A stretch of 64,000 bases of DNA from Opacimonas immobilis (lineage in GTDB: Bacteria; Pseudomonadota; Gammaproteobacteria; Enterobacterales; Alteromonadaceae): contig NZ_CP182485.1 of NCBI RefSeq assembly GCF_048282545.1, forward strand, positions 372,001-436,000, written 5' to 3'. A model generated the notes under the pieces. The model saw only the letters and a list, made by a program, of their open reading frames with translations, had not been told where the DNA came from and did no database searches. Position numbers and translations under genes: made by a program. Position 1 is the first letter of the stretch. Each line of letters begins with the position of its first letter. Below, in pieces: positions 33,564 to 43,217 of the stretch.

Positions 33564-34261
33564 TGACAAACACCCTACAGGATGTACTCAAGCTACACCA
33601 AGTTGCGTTTACTCATGCAAACGCAACATCTGAGCACCCGACCCTAGATATAAAACAATGGGTTGTGCGTGACGGAGAGTCTGTATTTTTACAAGGCAAA
33701 TCCGGTTCTGGGAAAAGTACCCTGCTTAACCTAATTGCAGGTACCCTTACCCCGCAAAGAGGGAGTATTGAGATAGCAGGTACCGATATAACGCAACTAT
33801 CCAATACACAGCGAGATATCTTCCGTGCGCAGTATCTCGGGATTGTGTTTCAGCAATTTAATTTGGTGCCGTATTTAAGCGTTTTAGACAATGTGCTTAT
33901 CGCTGGGTATTTTGCCAATAATACGCAAATGGACTTACCAGAAAGAGCACGAGAATTGTTCCGAAGACTGGCAATAAGCGAACACTTACTAACTCAAGAG
34001 GCGAGAAATATTAGTATTGGGCAACAACAGCGTGTGGCTATTGCACGTGCTTTACTCAATCGTCCTCGATTACTACTTGTTGATGAACCCACGTCAGCGC
34101 TTGATGCGGATGCGACACAAAGTTTCATGGATCTTCTCAAACAAGAACAACAGGCCAACAAGTGTGCTATGGTGTTCGTCAGTCATGATCCGAACCTAGC
34201 TCAATACTGTGATACGCAGATCACAATGTCCCAACTTAATCCCGTCGCAGGAGCAAAATAA
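33563..34261 (+). CDS. ABC transporter ATPase, MacB/LolD-like (Zrg-type)
   Basis: 232 residues with Walker A GKSGSGKST, Q-loop VFQQFNL, signature SIGQQQRVAIARAL in place of canonical LSGGQ, Walker B LLLVDEPTSALD and H-loop VSHD. It pairs with the FtsX-like permease four bases downstream. The pair resembles the ATPase/permease of the V. cholerae zinc-regulated zrg operon, which supports a zinc-linked role (inference). Confidence 0.85.
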   Translation: MTNTLQDVLKLHQVAFTHANATSEHPTLDIKQWVVRDGESVFLQGKSGSGKSTLLNLIAGTLTPQRGSIEIAGTDITQLSNTQRDIFRAQYLGIVFQQFNLVPYLSVLDNVLIAGYFANNTQMDLPERARELFRRLAISEHLLTQEARNISIGQQQRVAIARALLNRPRLLLVDEPTSALDADATQSFMDLLKQEQQANKCAMVFVSHDPNLAQYCDTQITMSQLNPVAGAK

Positions 34262-34264
34262 TTT

Positions 34265-35578
34265 ATGTTATTGCGTCTGGCGATCCGCAGCCTTAAATTT
34301 CGTAAACAATCTGTGTTATTAACATTCATCGCGATGTTTTTGAGCCTCAGCGTATTATTTGCAGTAGAGCATATTCGCGCACAAGTAAAAGAGAGTTTTA
34401 CCCGAAGTGTCTCTGGAGTAGACTTAATTATCGGGCCACGCACTGGAGATCTCACTTTGTTATTGTCAAGTGTCTTCCATCGCGGAGTCCCCTCCACAGC
34501 TATGACTCTGGACGACCTCAGTGCTATCAGTAAACATCGAGAAGTTTCTTGGTCGGTGCCTGTCAGTTTGGGCGATACCCATGCTGGGTTCACGGTTGTA
34601 GGTACGAGTACGAATTTTTTTGATTATTTTCAGACCGGTGAGCAGGTGCCGTTGTCATTCGCAAGCGGGCGAGCCTTTGCCGCCAGCAATGAGATTGTTA
34701 TCGGGGCACAGGTGGCTAAATCCTTACATTACCAGGTTGGTCAATCTATCGTACTCGCGCATGGGTTAGGGGAAGTGAGTTTTCACCATCATGATGACCA
34801 CCCTCTATTCATCGTCGGAATCTTAGCTCCCACAGGTACGCCAGTGGATCATGCTTTGTATACCTCTTTGCAAGCGCTTGCACAAGCCCATGATAGCCCT
34901 CCGAAAAGCCTAAAGCGGCTAGCACGGTATAATCATTCTGACACCCATGCTCATCGCCATGACCATGAGTCAGTGTTGGTAGATGTCTCTCTCCCTGACC
35001 CAAGCAAACCTTTACTTACTATGCCAGAGAACACTGACATCACATCTGCTTTTTTAGGCATAAATAATCCTTTTGCCATACTGAGTTTGCAACGAATAAT
35101 TAATCGCGATACCGTTCGACCATTGAGTGCCATTATTCCTGGTGTGACATTAAACCAGCTATGGCAAATTTTGCGTTTTGTAGAAACCACGTTGCAAGTC
35201 ATTACTTGGCTAATCGTATTTGCAACTTTACTCGGTTTAGTCACTATGTTGCTGGCCAGTATGCGCGAGAGACAAGCTGAGTTCGCCGTTTTTAGAGCGC
35301 TTGGGGCAAGGCCTGGACAAATATTTTGGCTGATCCAACTCGAAGCCCTTACATTAGCTATTTTGGCGATTTTGGCCAGTATTATGTTATTAAGCGCTAT
35401 AATTAACTTAGGTGGCAGTTCACTTTCATTAGCTTTAGGCGTGTCAGTGTCAAGAACGCTGTTGAATAACACGCTGTTGATGAATATTGGTTGGGTACTT
35501 TTCAGTGTGATATTAAGCACCAGCATCCCTGCATGGAAAGCCTATAAAAATAATTTACAAAGCGGTTTACAACGATAA
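34265..35578 (+). CDS. ABC transporter permease, FtsX/MacB-like with His-rich loop (Zrg-type)
   Basis: 437 residues. TM1 (about 15-35) is followed by a large periplasmic domain with SGVDLIIGPRTGDLTLLL, a LAHGLGEVSFHHHDDHPLF metal-like segment and a second His-rich stretch HSDTHAHRHDHES, then three C-terminal membrane segments (about 310-425). The histidines lie in the periplasmic domain and could bind zinc. The periplasmic ZrgA-like partner is not encoded here. Confidence 0.8.
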   Translation: MLLRLAIRSLKFRKQSVLLTFIAMFLSLSVLFAVEHIRAQVKESFTRSVSGVDLIIGPRTGDLTLLLSSVFHRGVPSTAMTLDDLSAISKHREVSWSVPVSLGDTHAGFTVVGTSTNFFDYFQTGEQVPLSFASGRAFAASNEIVIGAQVAKSLHYQVGQSIVLAHGLGEVSFHHHDDHPLFIVGILAPTGTPVDHALYTSLQALAQAHDSPPKSLKRLARYNHSDTHAHRHDHESVLVDVSLPDPSKPLLTMPENTDITSAFLGINNPFAILSLQRIINRDTVRPLSAIIPGVTLNQLWQILRFVETTLQVITWLIVFATLLGLVTMLLASMRERQAEFAVFRALGARPGQIFWLIQLEALTLAILAILASIMLLSAIINLGGSSLSLALGVSVSRTLLNNTLLMNIGWVLFSVILSTSIPAWKAYKNNLQSGLQR

Positions 35579-35590
35579 AAGGTTAACCTA

Positions 35591-38500
35591 ATGACGACAA
35601 AAAAAATTGCCATCGTACTGATCTCTATACTGTGCAGTTCCAGCGTATTCGCTGCAGATTATTGGCAACGTTACAGCGCCAAAGAAACTGACCAGTTTGG
35701 TGTTGAGGCCACTTTTTATGGGCTCGAAACAAACGCAATACGTTCTGTTTTACAAAGCGACATGCACATTACCGTACCTGCTGCAGATGGCACTATGCAT
35801 ACTTATGCGCTTACTCCTAGTCGAGTGTTACCTGAGGCATTGGCGCGTAAATACCCACAATTACAATCTTATGTCGGTGTGAATGTCGAGCATCCACAAT
35901 TGACAGGACGTTTTGACTGGTCACATCGCGGTATGCACGCCATGTTTGATACTCCTTCGCAGGACCGCACTGAGCAGACGTTGCGTACATTTATCGACCC
36001 TGTCAATGCGAGCAAACACCGTGTTTATCAAGTCAGTGACGAAACCCTACACAATTTTAGGCATCAACATAATAAACTTGCCCCAAAAATCATCCGTGAG
36101 TTATCAGTCAATCAACCAACGGCGACCAAACAACGACGCCTAGTCCAGGCTCGTACATCGAGTAGTATTATCACTTACCGTCTTGCAATCACTGCCACGG
36201 GGGATTATTCGGCATTTATCGGTGCAGAAAACAAAGCAGATGTTATGGCTGAGTTAACGGCAATGACTAATCGGCTCAATGAAGTGTTTTTAGTCGAGGT
36301 CGGTGCACGGTTTGAACTTGTCAGTAACAATGACGATGTGGTTTTTCTAGATGCCGAAACCGACCCTTTTAACAATGACTCAGACGATGGTACTCTGAAT
36401 CGAGATGTTCAAGACAATGCGATTGGTGTGTTGAACTATGATATTGGTCATGTTGTGAATTCTGACGGTGGCGGTTTGGCTGTGCTCAACTCACTATGTA
36501 GTCGAGCCTTCAAAGCCGACGGTCTCTCAGGTATCGCAGCTACAGGCAGTAATGATGCGTTTTGGGTGGATATTGTCGCACATGAGCTCGGTCATCAATT
36601 TGGCGCAACCCATACTTTTAATAGTGATGCGGGGAGTTGTGATGGGAATGGTTCTGCACAAACTGCTGTGGAGCCGGGTTCCGGCTCAACCATTATGTCG
36701 TATGCGGGTTTGTGTAGCGATACCAATGTCAGCACCTTCGTGCATGATAATTTTCACGCTATTTCGTTGGCACAGATGCTAGAGCACCGTCAGATCGTCG
36801 ATGAAAATCAATTTGGTTTTTATCTCAACAGCTGTGGCACTGTCAGTGTCAGCGGTAACAATCACCCTGAAGTTGACGCGGGTAATGATTATACAATCCC
36901 TGCTAATACCTACTTTGAACTCACCGCGACAGCAAGTGATGTCAATCCTGATGATGTCCTCACGTATAGCTGGGAACAAATTGATGCAGCCGGTTTTGGT
37001 GGCGCAAGCAGTTCTGAAGAAGATGTACTAACCGACCAAGGTACAGGGCCGCTCATCCGTGCGCGCACGCCAAGTGTTAGCCCGAGTCGCCATATCCCAG
37101 ATCGCACAGTGCAACGCTCCGGTAACGTCGTGATCGGTGAAGTATTACCGACGACATCAAGAACAATGGACTTCTCCATTACGGTTCGAGATAACCAAGG
37201 TGGGGTAGCACGTGATGAAATGACCGTGACAGTGGACAATACCGCTGGGCCTCTTGAAATCACGACCGAACTGTCAGGACAGTTTTTTGAGACCAATCCC
37301 ATCAGCATAAATTGGAACGTGAATGACACAGACGCTGCGCGTTTTAACTGTGCTACATTGGATGCATTTATCTCTATCAACGGTGGGGTTACCTACGACC
37401 AACAAGTTGCCAGTAACCTACCAAACAATGGTTCTGCGAGCATCAATTTACCCATCACCAATGGGCGTCAAAACTTCCAAACTTTAATGCTTAAGTGTTC
37501 GGATAATATCTTTTTTGCTTCGCATCGCGGTACGTTTTCGAGTGACATTGAAGGCATTCCATTAACCATTACCGGGCAAAGTATGTTAACCGTGACAGAA
37601 GATGCGTCAATTACGTTATCTCTGAGCGATTTTAGCACTAACGAAACGGCATCGACGCTGACGGTTTTATCCGGTACTCACTATACGTTTGATGGCCTCA
37701 CAGTCACGCCAAGTGCAGATTTTAATGGCAATTTGTCTGTTAACGTACAAGCAAGCGCAGGTGCCAACACCAGTGCATCGTTTGCCGCGCAAGTCACGGT
37801 AACGCCAGTCAATGACCCCCCTACAGCAACCTCATCTACGGCCAGTTTTGTCGCCAACACGACAGACAATGTCATTAATTTGAGTGTTAATGATGTGGAT
37901 GGCGATACGTTGACCATCACCGAAGCCACAACCGATGGTAATGGCACAGTGGTGATTGCTGGAGAGACGTTACAATATACGCCAGAGGCCGACTTTACCG
38001 GTTCCGAGACGATCAGCTATACGGTTTCTGATGGCAGCGAATCGGCTAGCGCAACGGTGACCGTTGATGTGACACCTGAGCCGGTTGTGTTAACCGTTTC
38101 AGGCTTTACTGAAACAACAACGCAAGAAGATATTCCAGTTCAAATTAGCATCGAAGACTTTACCACGAATATCCAAGCCACGGGCATGGTGATTTTAAGT
38201 GGCGCGAACTACACCGTATCAGATAGCACTATTACCCCTTCGGCGAACTTTAATGGCACCCTTGCTGTTAATGTACAGCTCAGTGCTGGAGATGTGTTAG
38301 CGGACGTGTTTGTTGCGAATATCACAGTTGACCCAGTCAATGATGCGCCTGTGGTCAATGATGAAACTCGCTCAACCACATCAGGAACGGCCATTAGTAT
38401 TAATGTGCTCACCAATGATACGGATGTGGATAACGATACCTTGTCCGTCACCAGCATCGATTATTCGGGTACGGGTAGCGCTACATTAGACAATAACATC

Positions 38501-38731
38501 ATCAGTTATACCTCAGCGGCAAGCTTTACTGGGACAGAAACCATTACTTATGTCGTCACAGATGGTACGGAAGACGTTACTGGGACAATTACTATCACGG
38601 TTACTGCGCCTCCCGTCTCACCACCATCATCGGGGGGTGGCGGTGGTGGTAGCATGCACTGGCTTCTGCTACTAGGGTTATTTGGCTTAACTCTACAACG
38701 CCGCTTCTCAATCATTAAGGATATTAAATGA
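35591..38731 (+). CDS. secreted reprolysin-like zinc metalloprotease with C-terminal Ig-like repeats and GlyGly-CTERM tail
   Basis: 1046 residues. The signal peptide ends SSVFA (21). The metzincin motif HELGHQFGATH sits at 331-341 and the Met-turn IMSY at 368-371. From about 415 come a PKD/Ig-like domain and cadherin-like repeats (about 650-1005, with VNDPPTA and VNDAPVV). The C-terminus is a Gly run, a hydrophobic helix (MHWLLLLGLFGLTL) and basic residues, the GlyGly-CTERM signal processed by rhombosortase in bacteria with type II secretion. It follows the Zrg-type permease by 12 bases and overlaps the GST gene by four. Confidence 0.9.
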   Translation: MTTKKIAIVLISILCSSSVFAADYWQRYSAKETDQFGVEATFYGLETNAIRSVLQSDMHITVPAADGTMHTYALTPSRVLPEALARKYPQLQSYVGVNVEHPQLTGRFDWSHRGMHAMFDTPSQDRTEQTLRTFIDPVNASKHRVYQVSDETLHNFRHQHNKLAPKIIRELSVNQPTATKQRRLVQARTSSSIITYRLAITATGDYSAFIGAENKADVMAELTAMTNRLNEVFLVEVGARFELVSNNDDVVFLDAETDPFNNDSDDGTLNRDVQDNAIGVLNYDIGHVVNSDGGGLAVLNSLCSRAFKADGLSGIAATGSNDAFWVDIVAHELGHQFGATHTFNSDAGSCDGNGSAQTAVEPGSGSTIMSYAGLCSDTNVSTFVHDNFHAISLAQMLEHRQIVDENQFGFYLNSCGTVSVSGNNHPEVDAGNDYTIPANTYFELTATASDVNPDDVLTYSWEQIDAAGFGGASSSEEDVLTDQGTGPLIRARTPSVSPSRHIPDRTVQRSGNVVIGEVLPTTSRTMDFSITVRDNQGGVARDEMTVTVDNTAGPLEITTELSGQFFETNPISINWNVNDTDAARFNCATLDAFISINGGVTYDQQVASNLPNNGSASINLPITNGRQNFQTLMLKCSDNIFFASHRGTFSSDIEGIPLTITGQSMLTVTEDASITLSLSDFSTNETASTLTVLSGTHYTFDGLTVTPSADFNGNLSVNVQASAGANTSASFAAQVTVTPVNDPPTATSSTASFVANTTDNVINLSVNDVDGDTLTITEATTDGNGTVVIAGETLQYTPEADFTGSETISYTVSDGSESASATVTVDVTPEPVVLTVSGFTETTTQEDIPVQISIEDFTTNIQATGMVILSGANYTVSDSTITPSANFNGTLAVNVQLSAGDVLADVFVANITVDPVNDAPVVNDETRSTTSGTAISINVLTNDTDVDNDTLSVTSIDYSGTGSATLDNNIISYTSAASFTGTETITYVVTDGTEDVTGTITITVTAPPVSPPSSGGGGGGSMHWLLLLGLFGLTLQRRFSIIKDIK

Positions 38732-39300
38732 TTTTATATGGTTCTACGACGTCGCCTTATGTGCGACGTCTGCGTCTACTGTTACAAGACGTAGATTACG
38801 AGTTTCAAAAGGTTCAGGTTTTTCAAGTGGAATACCGCGAGGATTTTGCCAAGATCAACCCAGTCATGAAAGTACCGGCGCTGGTCGATGGAGACATGAC
38901 ACTATTTGATTCGAATGTTATCGCTGAGTACCTTCATGACAAACTAGATAAACCGTTTTTGTCAATTACTCAAAAAAATGTTTTAGCCACTATCAATGGT
39001 GTGCTGGATTCATTAGTCCAAGTGATGATTTTGAGTCGTGAGGGGATATCTGCAGAACAAGCTCCAACGTATGTCGGCTTACAAGAGGAACGTGCTCAGT
39101 TGTGTTTTGCTTATTTGGAACACTTACTGGAAGCAGGCGAGTTTAGTGAATGGGAATTTTTATCTATCAGTCTTTACACAACATTAGATTGGATCGCATT
39201 TAGACAAATGAGTGATTGGTCGGCCTACCCCAAGTTAAAAGCGTTTTACACACGACATCAAAAGCGTGATGACGTAAAACACACTGATCCTAGGCTGTAA
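38728..39300 (+). CDS. glutathione S-transferase-family protein
   Basis: 190 residues. The thioredoxin-like N-terminal half (MILYGSTTSPYVRRLRLLL, with the cis-Pro in KVPALV and the acidic DSN glutathione motif) and the all-helical C-terminal half are those of YibF-like GSTs. Substrate unknown. Last gene of the operon. Confidence 0.88.
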   Translation: MILYGSTTSPYVRRLRLLLQDVDYEFQKVQVFQVEYREDFAKINPVMKVPALVDGDMTLFDSNVIAEYLHDKLDKPFLSITQKNVLATINGVLDSLVQVMILSREGISAEQAPTYVGLQEERAQLCFAYLEHLLEAGEFSEWEFLSISLYTTLDWIAFRQMSDWSAYPKLKAFYTRHQKRDDVKHTDPRL

Positions 39301-39305
39301 ACAAA

Positions 39306-39337
39306 AAAACCGTGAGCCTCAACCAACTCACGGTTTT
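39306..39337. terminator. bidirectional terminator
   Basis: AACCGTGAG/CTCACGGTT stem with a 10-base loop, flanked by A and T runs, between the converging GST and TonB receptor genes. Confidence 0.88.
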
Positions 39338-39356
39338 CTTTGATACAACAATTTTA

Positions 39357-41780
39357 TTAAAATTGACCGCGAATACCCACTTTAATATTGCGACCCGCAA
39401 GCGGCGCTTCGTCTTTTAGGAAAGAAGTATGCACTTGTGCATATTCATCAAAGAGGTTTTTGACTTGGGCGTATAACACTAAGTCGACATTTTGCACATC
39501 CATATAGTAATTAAAATTCGCATTAACCAGTGTATAGGCATCTGTCTGCGACTCTTCTGCAGCAACGTTATCTTGTTCAAAGACATGTTGCAATGACAAT
39601 TGAGCCATATAATCATCAGTTTGATACGTCCCTTTGATTAACGCTCGCTTAGGTGGTGTACGCGGCAAATTACCGTTATCAGAACGCGCACGTACATAAT
39701 CTAACTGTACTAATGAATGTAGTTCTGGCGTGATTTGGTAGTTTACCTGCGCTTCAAATCCAGACAACGTAGCATCTACTTGGGAGTATTGATAAATAGG
39801 CAATTCACCCCCATGCCCATGCTCGTCATATTCACTGTCATGCATTTCATCGAGCTCGTCGAGATCTTCATGCTCACCTTCGTGATGTTCGATCATCACC
39901 GAGGTAAAACCAGTGTCATTGAGTGCCAGGTAGTTATCCACACGGTTATAAAAAACGTTAAAGACAAAGCCCAGATCACCGCTGAATTTCCGCCACGTTA
40001 AATCAATGTTTTGCGATGTTTCGATATCCATTTCTATATCATGATTTTCAATATCCAAGTGGCCATCGTGAAATTCCACTTCAAATAATGCACCGACTTC
40101 ATATGTCCGTGTCGCGATATGCGGACCGTTTGCAAAAATCTCTGCTGCAGATGGCGCACGCTGCGCATTAGATAATGCAATGCTGTAGTTGTAACCCGGT
40201 GCGTAATCATGGACCAACCCTGCCGAGAAACTAACCGGTGTGAATGACTCAGACAAAGTGCCATCCTCAAGTTCGGCATCGATATCCACCGATTCCACTC
40301 GTGCACCAAACTGATATAACAAATTACCTTCGTGATATTCGCCTAGCCAAGCTAAACCCAGCATTGAAGTATCGGTATGAGGGGTAAATGCTTCTTCACC
40401 ATCAGCGGCAAAATCTTGCGTCTTGTATTGTAAGCTGACCGCATTGCGTGAATGTCCCTTGGGACGTAATTCTAAGTCTACTTTCGCTTCATGGGTTTCA
40501 TTGTAAAAACCAGTTCCAACTTCACCGTTTTCAATTTCAACGTGTGCATAATCAATATAAGAATACTTTGCGTTAATCGCATTCAGCCAGCCATCATTAA
40601 AGGTTAAACGCGATAACACTTGAACGCGGTCTTGTTCCATATCAGCAAACACACTTTCTTCTTCATGGTCGTCATGATCAGCCTCATCATGCTCCTCGTG
40701 TTCATCTTCATGACCATGAGCGTGGCCTGGAATACCATATTCTTTATTCAAACGACCAAATGATACCCCAACAAAACCTTTTTCGAGCAGGTAGCTTGCA
40801 CCAACGGCAAAGCCATCACTCGTATATTGCGAATTTTCAACTTTTCTTTCTGTATGTTCTGCATACTCTTCATGTCCATGTGCTTCGTGGTCATCATCGT
40901 GGTTGGCTGCATCCATGTCATGATCATCATGTTCTTCGTGATGCCCACCGTCAGGAATGTCGTACTCATCGGCATCGCGATAAAAGGCATTTGCTGTGAG
41001 AACGATGTTACCCAAGGCTTGTTTTACATTGAAGCTTCCTGCGGTTTCTTCATTAACGCTCGCTTGACTTAGGTTAAACTGAAATTCATCGTCTGCATCG
41101 GTAGCAATACGTTCATCAACTACATTGACCACTCCGCCAATTGCCCCACTGCCGTAAAATAGCGTAGCAGGACCTCTAAATATCTCTATTTGCTGTGCAG
41201 TCGAAGTGTCCGTAGCTATCACATGGTCTGCGCCAATGCGCGATGCATCCCCAGCATCTAGACCATTTTGCGTAATGAGGACTCGCGGTCCAGCCAAACC
41301 TCGAATAATTGGACTACTAGCGACACCGGCATAAGCAGTGGAGTGCACCCCAATTTCATCAGCTAACGTATCCCCTAAAGTCGCAGTTTGTGCGTTTCGC
41401 AACTCATCTTCAGCCATGACGCTGATAGGCAGTGCCGACTCAACAAGGGAAGCATGCAGCGGCATACCACTGATATCAATGACTTCAATCGAGCTTTGTA
41501 ATAGCCCAACTTGGATTGGGTTGCTCAAATCTTGCACAAAAACCGTCTGATGAGCATAATTTTGAGCAGCAACATGCAGCTCCACTTGTTGCGATACTTC
41601 GGCAGGTAAAACAAACTCACCTTGGGTATTGGTCCGCAATAGAGTATTGCTGCCTTTGATGGTAATTTTGGCGTTAGCAATGGGTTGAGCTGTTTGCGCG
41701 TCAGTAATTACACCGGTATTAGATTGAGCTGTAGCAAAGCAAGATGCGATGGCCAGCGATAAAGCAGAAATTTTTTTCAT
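39357..41780 (-). CDS. TonB-dependent receptor with His/Asp-rich loops, ZnuD-like
   Basis: 807 residues. The signal peptide ends around TAQS. A carboxypeptidase-regulatory-like N-terminal domain (about 22-90) comes before the plug (IRGLAGPRVLITQNG) and a 22-strand barrel ending GIRGQF. Extracellular loops are crowded with His and Asp/Glu (about residues 278-312, 352-378 and 640-660). Such loops bind zinc in ZnuD. A Zur-like palindrome lies about 31 bp upstream. Most likely it imports zinc or zinc complexes. Confidence 0.88.
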   Translation of the reverse strand: MKKISALSLAIASCFATAQSNTGVITDAQTAQPIANAKITIKGSNTLLRTNTQGEFVLPAEVSQQVELHVAAQNYAHQTVFVQDLSNPIQVGLLQSSIEVIDISGMPLHASLVESALPISVMAEDELRNAQTATLGDTLADEIGVHSTAYAGVASSPIIRGLAGPRVLITQNGLDAGDASRIGADHVIATDTSTAQQIEIFRGPATLFYGSGAIGGVVNVVDERIATDADDEFQFNLSQASVNEETAGSFNVKQALGNIVLTANAFYRDADEYDIPDGGHHEEHDDHDMDAANHDDDHEAHGHEEYAEHTERKVENSQYTSDGFAVGASYLLEKGFVGVSFGRLNKEYGIPGHAHGHEDEHEEHDEADHDDHEEESVFADMEQDRVQVLSRLTFNDGWLNAINAKYSYIDYAHVEIENGEVGTGFYNETHEAKVDLELRPKGHSRNAVSLQYKTQDFAADGEEAFTPHTDTSMLGLAWLGEYHEGNLLYQFGARVESVDIDAELEDGTLSESFTPVSFSAGLVHDYAPGYNYSIALSNAQRAPSAAEIFANGPHIATRTYEVGALFEVEFHDGHLDIENHDIEMDIETSQNIDLTWRKFSGDLGFVFNVFYNRVDNYLALNDTGFTSVMIEHHEGEHEDLDELDEMHDSEYDEHGHGGELPIYQYSQVDATLSGFEAQVNYQITPELHSLVQLDYVRARSDNGNLPRTPPKRALIKGTYQTDDYMAQLSLQHVFEQDNVAAEESQTDAYTLVNANFNYYMDVQNVDLVLYAQVKNLFDEYAQVHTSFLKDEAPLAGRNIKVGIRGQF

Positions 41781-41810
41781 GAACCAAAAGCCCTCTGAAT
41801 CATTGTTTAT

Positions 41811-41825
41811 TGTGATATTATCACA
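41811..41825 (-). promoter_or_regulatory. candidate Zur box of the zinc-type TonB receptor
   Basis: TGTGATATTATCACA is a perfect palindrome around one base and matches the centre of the E. coli znu operator at 13 of 15 positions. It is like a CRP half-site pair but with a five-base gap where CRP needs six. Confidence 0.6.
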
Positions 41826-41864
41826 TCACAAAAAATCTTCAATGAAACAGTTGCCTTTTTAATG

Positions 41865-42422
41865 TTAAACTTTTTTGACTATTCGAGCGGGGTTTCCGAC
41901 AACTACCACGTTATCGGGTATATTTTTGGTCACAATACTTCCAGCACCAATAGTAACACCATTCCCCACAGTAATCCCTGGTAGAATGATAGCACCCGCA
42001 CCAATCCAGACATCATTACCGATGTGGATGGGTTCTCCCGATTCGGTGTCGCGCCGTTCAATAGGATCAAGAGGATGCGTTGCACCGGTAATGGTCACGT
42101 TGGGCCCACAAAACACATTTTCACCGATATTGACCTCACACACATCTAAAATGGTCAAATTGTGATTAGCATAAAAATTGTTGCCTAAGGTAATGTTGTA
42201 GCCGTAATCGACCCAGAAATTCGGTTCAATATGTGCGCGGCCTTTGAGATTGACCAGTTCTGCGAGGATCCCATTGCGTTTTTTATAGTGATTAGGATGA
42301 CACTGATTAAAGCGATGACATAAGTCTTTAGCGTGTTTACGCTCCTTTAAGATTTCAGGATCCCAACCAATGTAAGGTAAGCCCGCAAGCATCTTTTGTT
42401 TTTCAGTGAGCGCTTCACTCAT
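41865..42422 (-). CDS. maltose/galactoside O-acetyltransferase-like hexapeptide transferase
   Basis: 185 residues from ATG 42422, chosen over 42437 because GAGG sits five bases before it. An N-terminal Mac domain (MLAGLPYIGWDPE) is followed by left-handed beta-helix hexapeptide repeats, YGYNITLGNNFYAN, catalytic His in TGATHPLDP and the end VVGNPARIVKK. The family acetylates sugars with acetyl-CoA. The acceptor is not evident. Confidence 0.88.
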   Translation of the reverse strand: MSEALTEKQKMLAGLPYIGWDPEILKERKHAKDLCHRFNQCHPNHYKKRNGILAELVNLKGRAHIEPNFWVDYGYNITLGNNFYANHNLTILDVCEVNIGENVFCGPNVTITGATHPLDPIERRDTESGEPIHIGNDVWIGAGAIILPGITVGNGVTIGAGSIVTKNIPDNVVVVGNPARIVKKV

Positions 42423-42449
42423 GTCGCCTCTATCCATTAACAGCGTTGA

Positions 42450-42620
42450 TTACGCTAATAATATCATAACCACGTTTTCAGGCTCAGCGTTACGACACTT
42501 TTCAATGTCTGCCTCAGACCAACCACAGTTAATGAGCAGATCATGTGCAATTTGTTTTGCCGCTATTGTGGTTTCTGGGTTGTGAATTGTTTTTACCGCC
42601 ATGACCTGATAATCGTCCAT
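42450..42620 (-). CDS. small hypothetical protein, 56 residues
   Basis: ATG 42620 (MDDYQVMAVKTIHNPE) is preceded by AGGAGG at seven bases; the frame also opens further upstream (42683) without SD. It is helical and acidic with one Cys pair (CGWSEADIEKC). No recognised family. Lies 27 bp before the acetyltransferase and may be co-transcribed. Confidence 0.6.
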   Translation of the reverse strand: MDDYQVMAVKTIHNPETTIAAKQIAHDLLINCGWSEADIEKCRNAEPENVVMILLA

Positions 42621-42755
42621 ATCGTCCCTCCTGACAAAGTGTAAAAACATTGGAAGAACGAAACGGCGTTCCCATAACGCCATTTATCCATGTTTTACTT
42701 GTCATACGAGACTATAGTCTTATTAGATCATGTTTGTATTTATAGTTTTAATATG

Positions 42756-43217
42756 TTATGGCGTTTGGGAGGTGAATTCAGCGATGTATTGACCGCCGTC
42801 TATGGTTGCAACAAATCTGAGTATTTTTTCGCTTCCTGGTTGCGCCAGTTGCTCGGCTAATTCTGTCTTTTGATACCAATAATGCGGACTGTCTTTCATG
42901 CCCATACGATATGTTTCTGACATGCCATTCTCGTCTACGACAAATAGCGTCATCGTATCCAATGCGAATGTAGAATTTGCTGTGGTTAAGCCATTTTCTT
43001 CATAAATACTGATACGCAAACTATCGACCGCCAAAATACACTCTTTGGTCAAGATATTGCACTGTCCATCTTCGGGTGTCATTTGATAAAAACGGACTTC
43101 AGATGCCTTATGCTCTTCCCACATATCTGCTGCGGCAAAACCGAGGATCAACAAAATAGGCGCGATAAAAATCGCCACTTTGGTGTGTTTATCAAGTTTA
43201 GAAAACGCTTTAATCAT
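42756..43217 (-). CDS. hypothetical membrane-anchored protein
   Basis: 153 residues. One membrane helix (about 14-30) is followed by a soluble, probably periplasmic domain with two close cysteines (CNILTKEC) that could form a disulfide. The rest is beta-rich. No family recognised. Stand-alone gene between the small ORF and the symporter terminator. Confidence 0.65.
   Translation of the reverse strand: MIKAFSKLDKHTKVAIFIAPILLILGFAAADMWEEHKASEVRFYQMTPEDGQCNILTKECILAVDSLRISIYEENGLTTANSTFALDTMTLFVVDENGMSETYRMGMKDSPHYWYQKTELAEQLAQPGSEKILRFVATIDGGQYIAEFTSQTP

Noticed and set aside
40748..41072. Several Met- and His-rich frames inside the zinc-type TonB receptor gene
   Set aside because: They are shadows of the GAT/CAT-rich codons that encode the His-Asp loops of the real gene.
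41811..41825. CRP site before the zinc-type TonB receptor
   Set aside because: The TGTGA and TCACA halves are five bases apart, not six, and the fit to a Zur operator centre is better.
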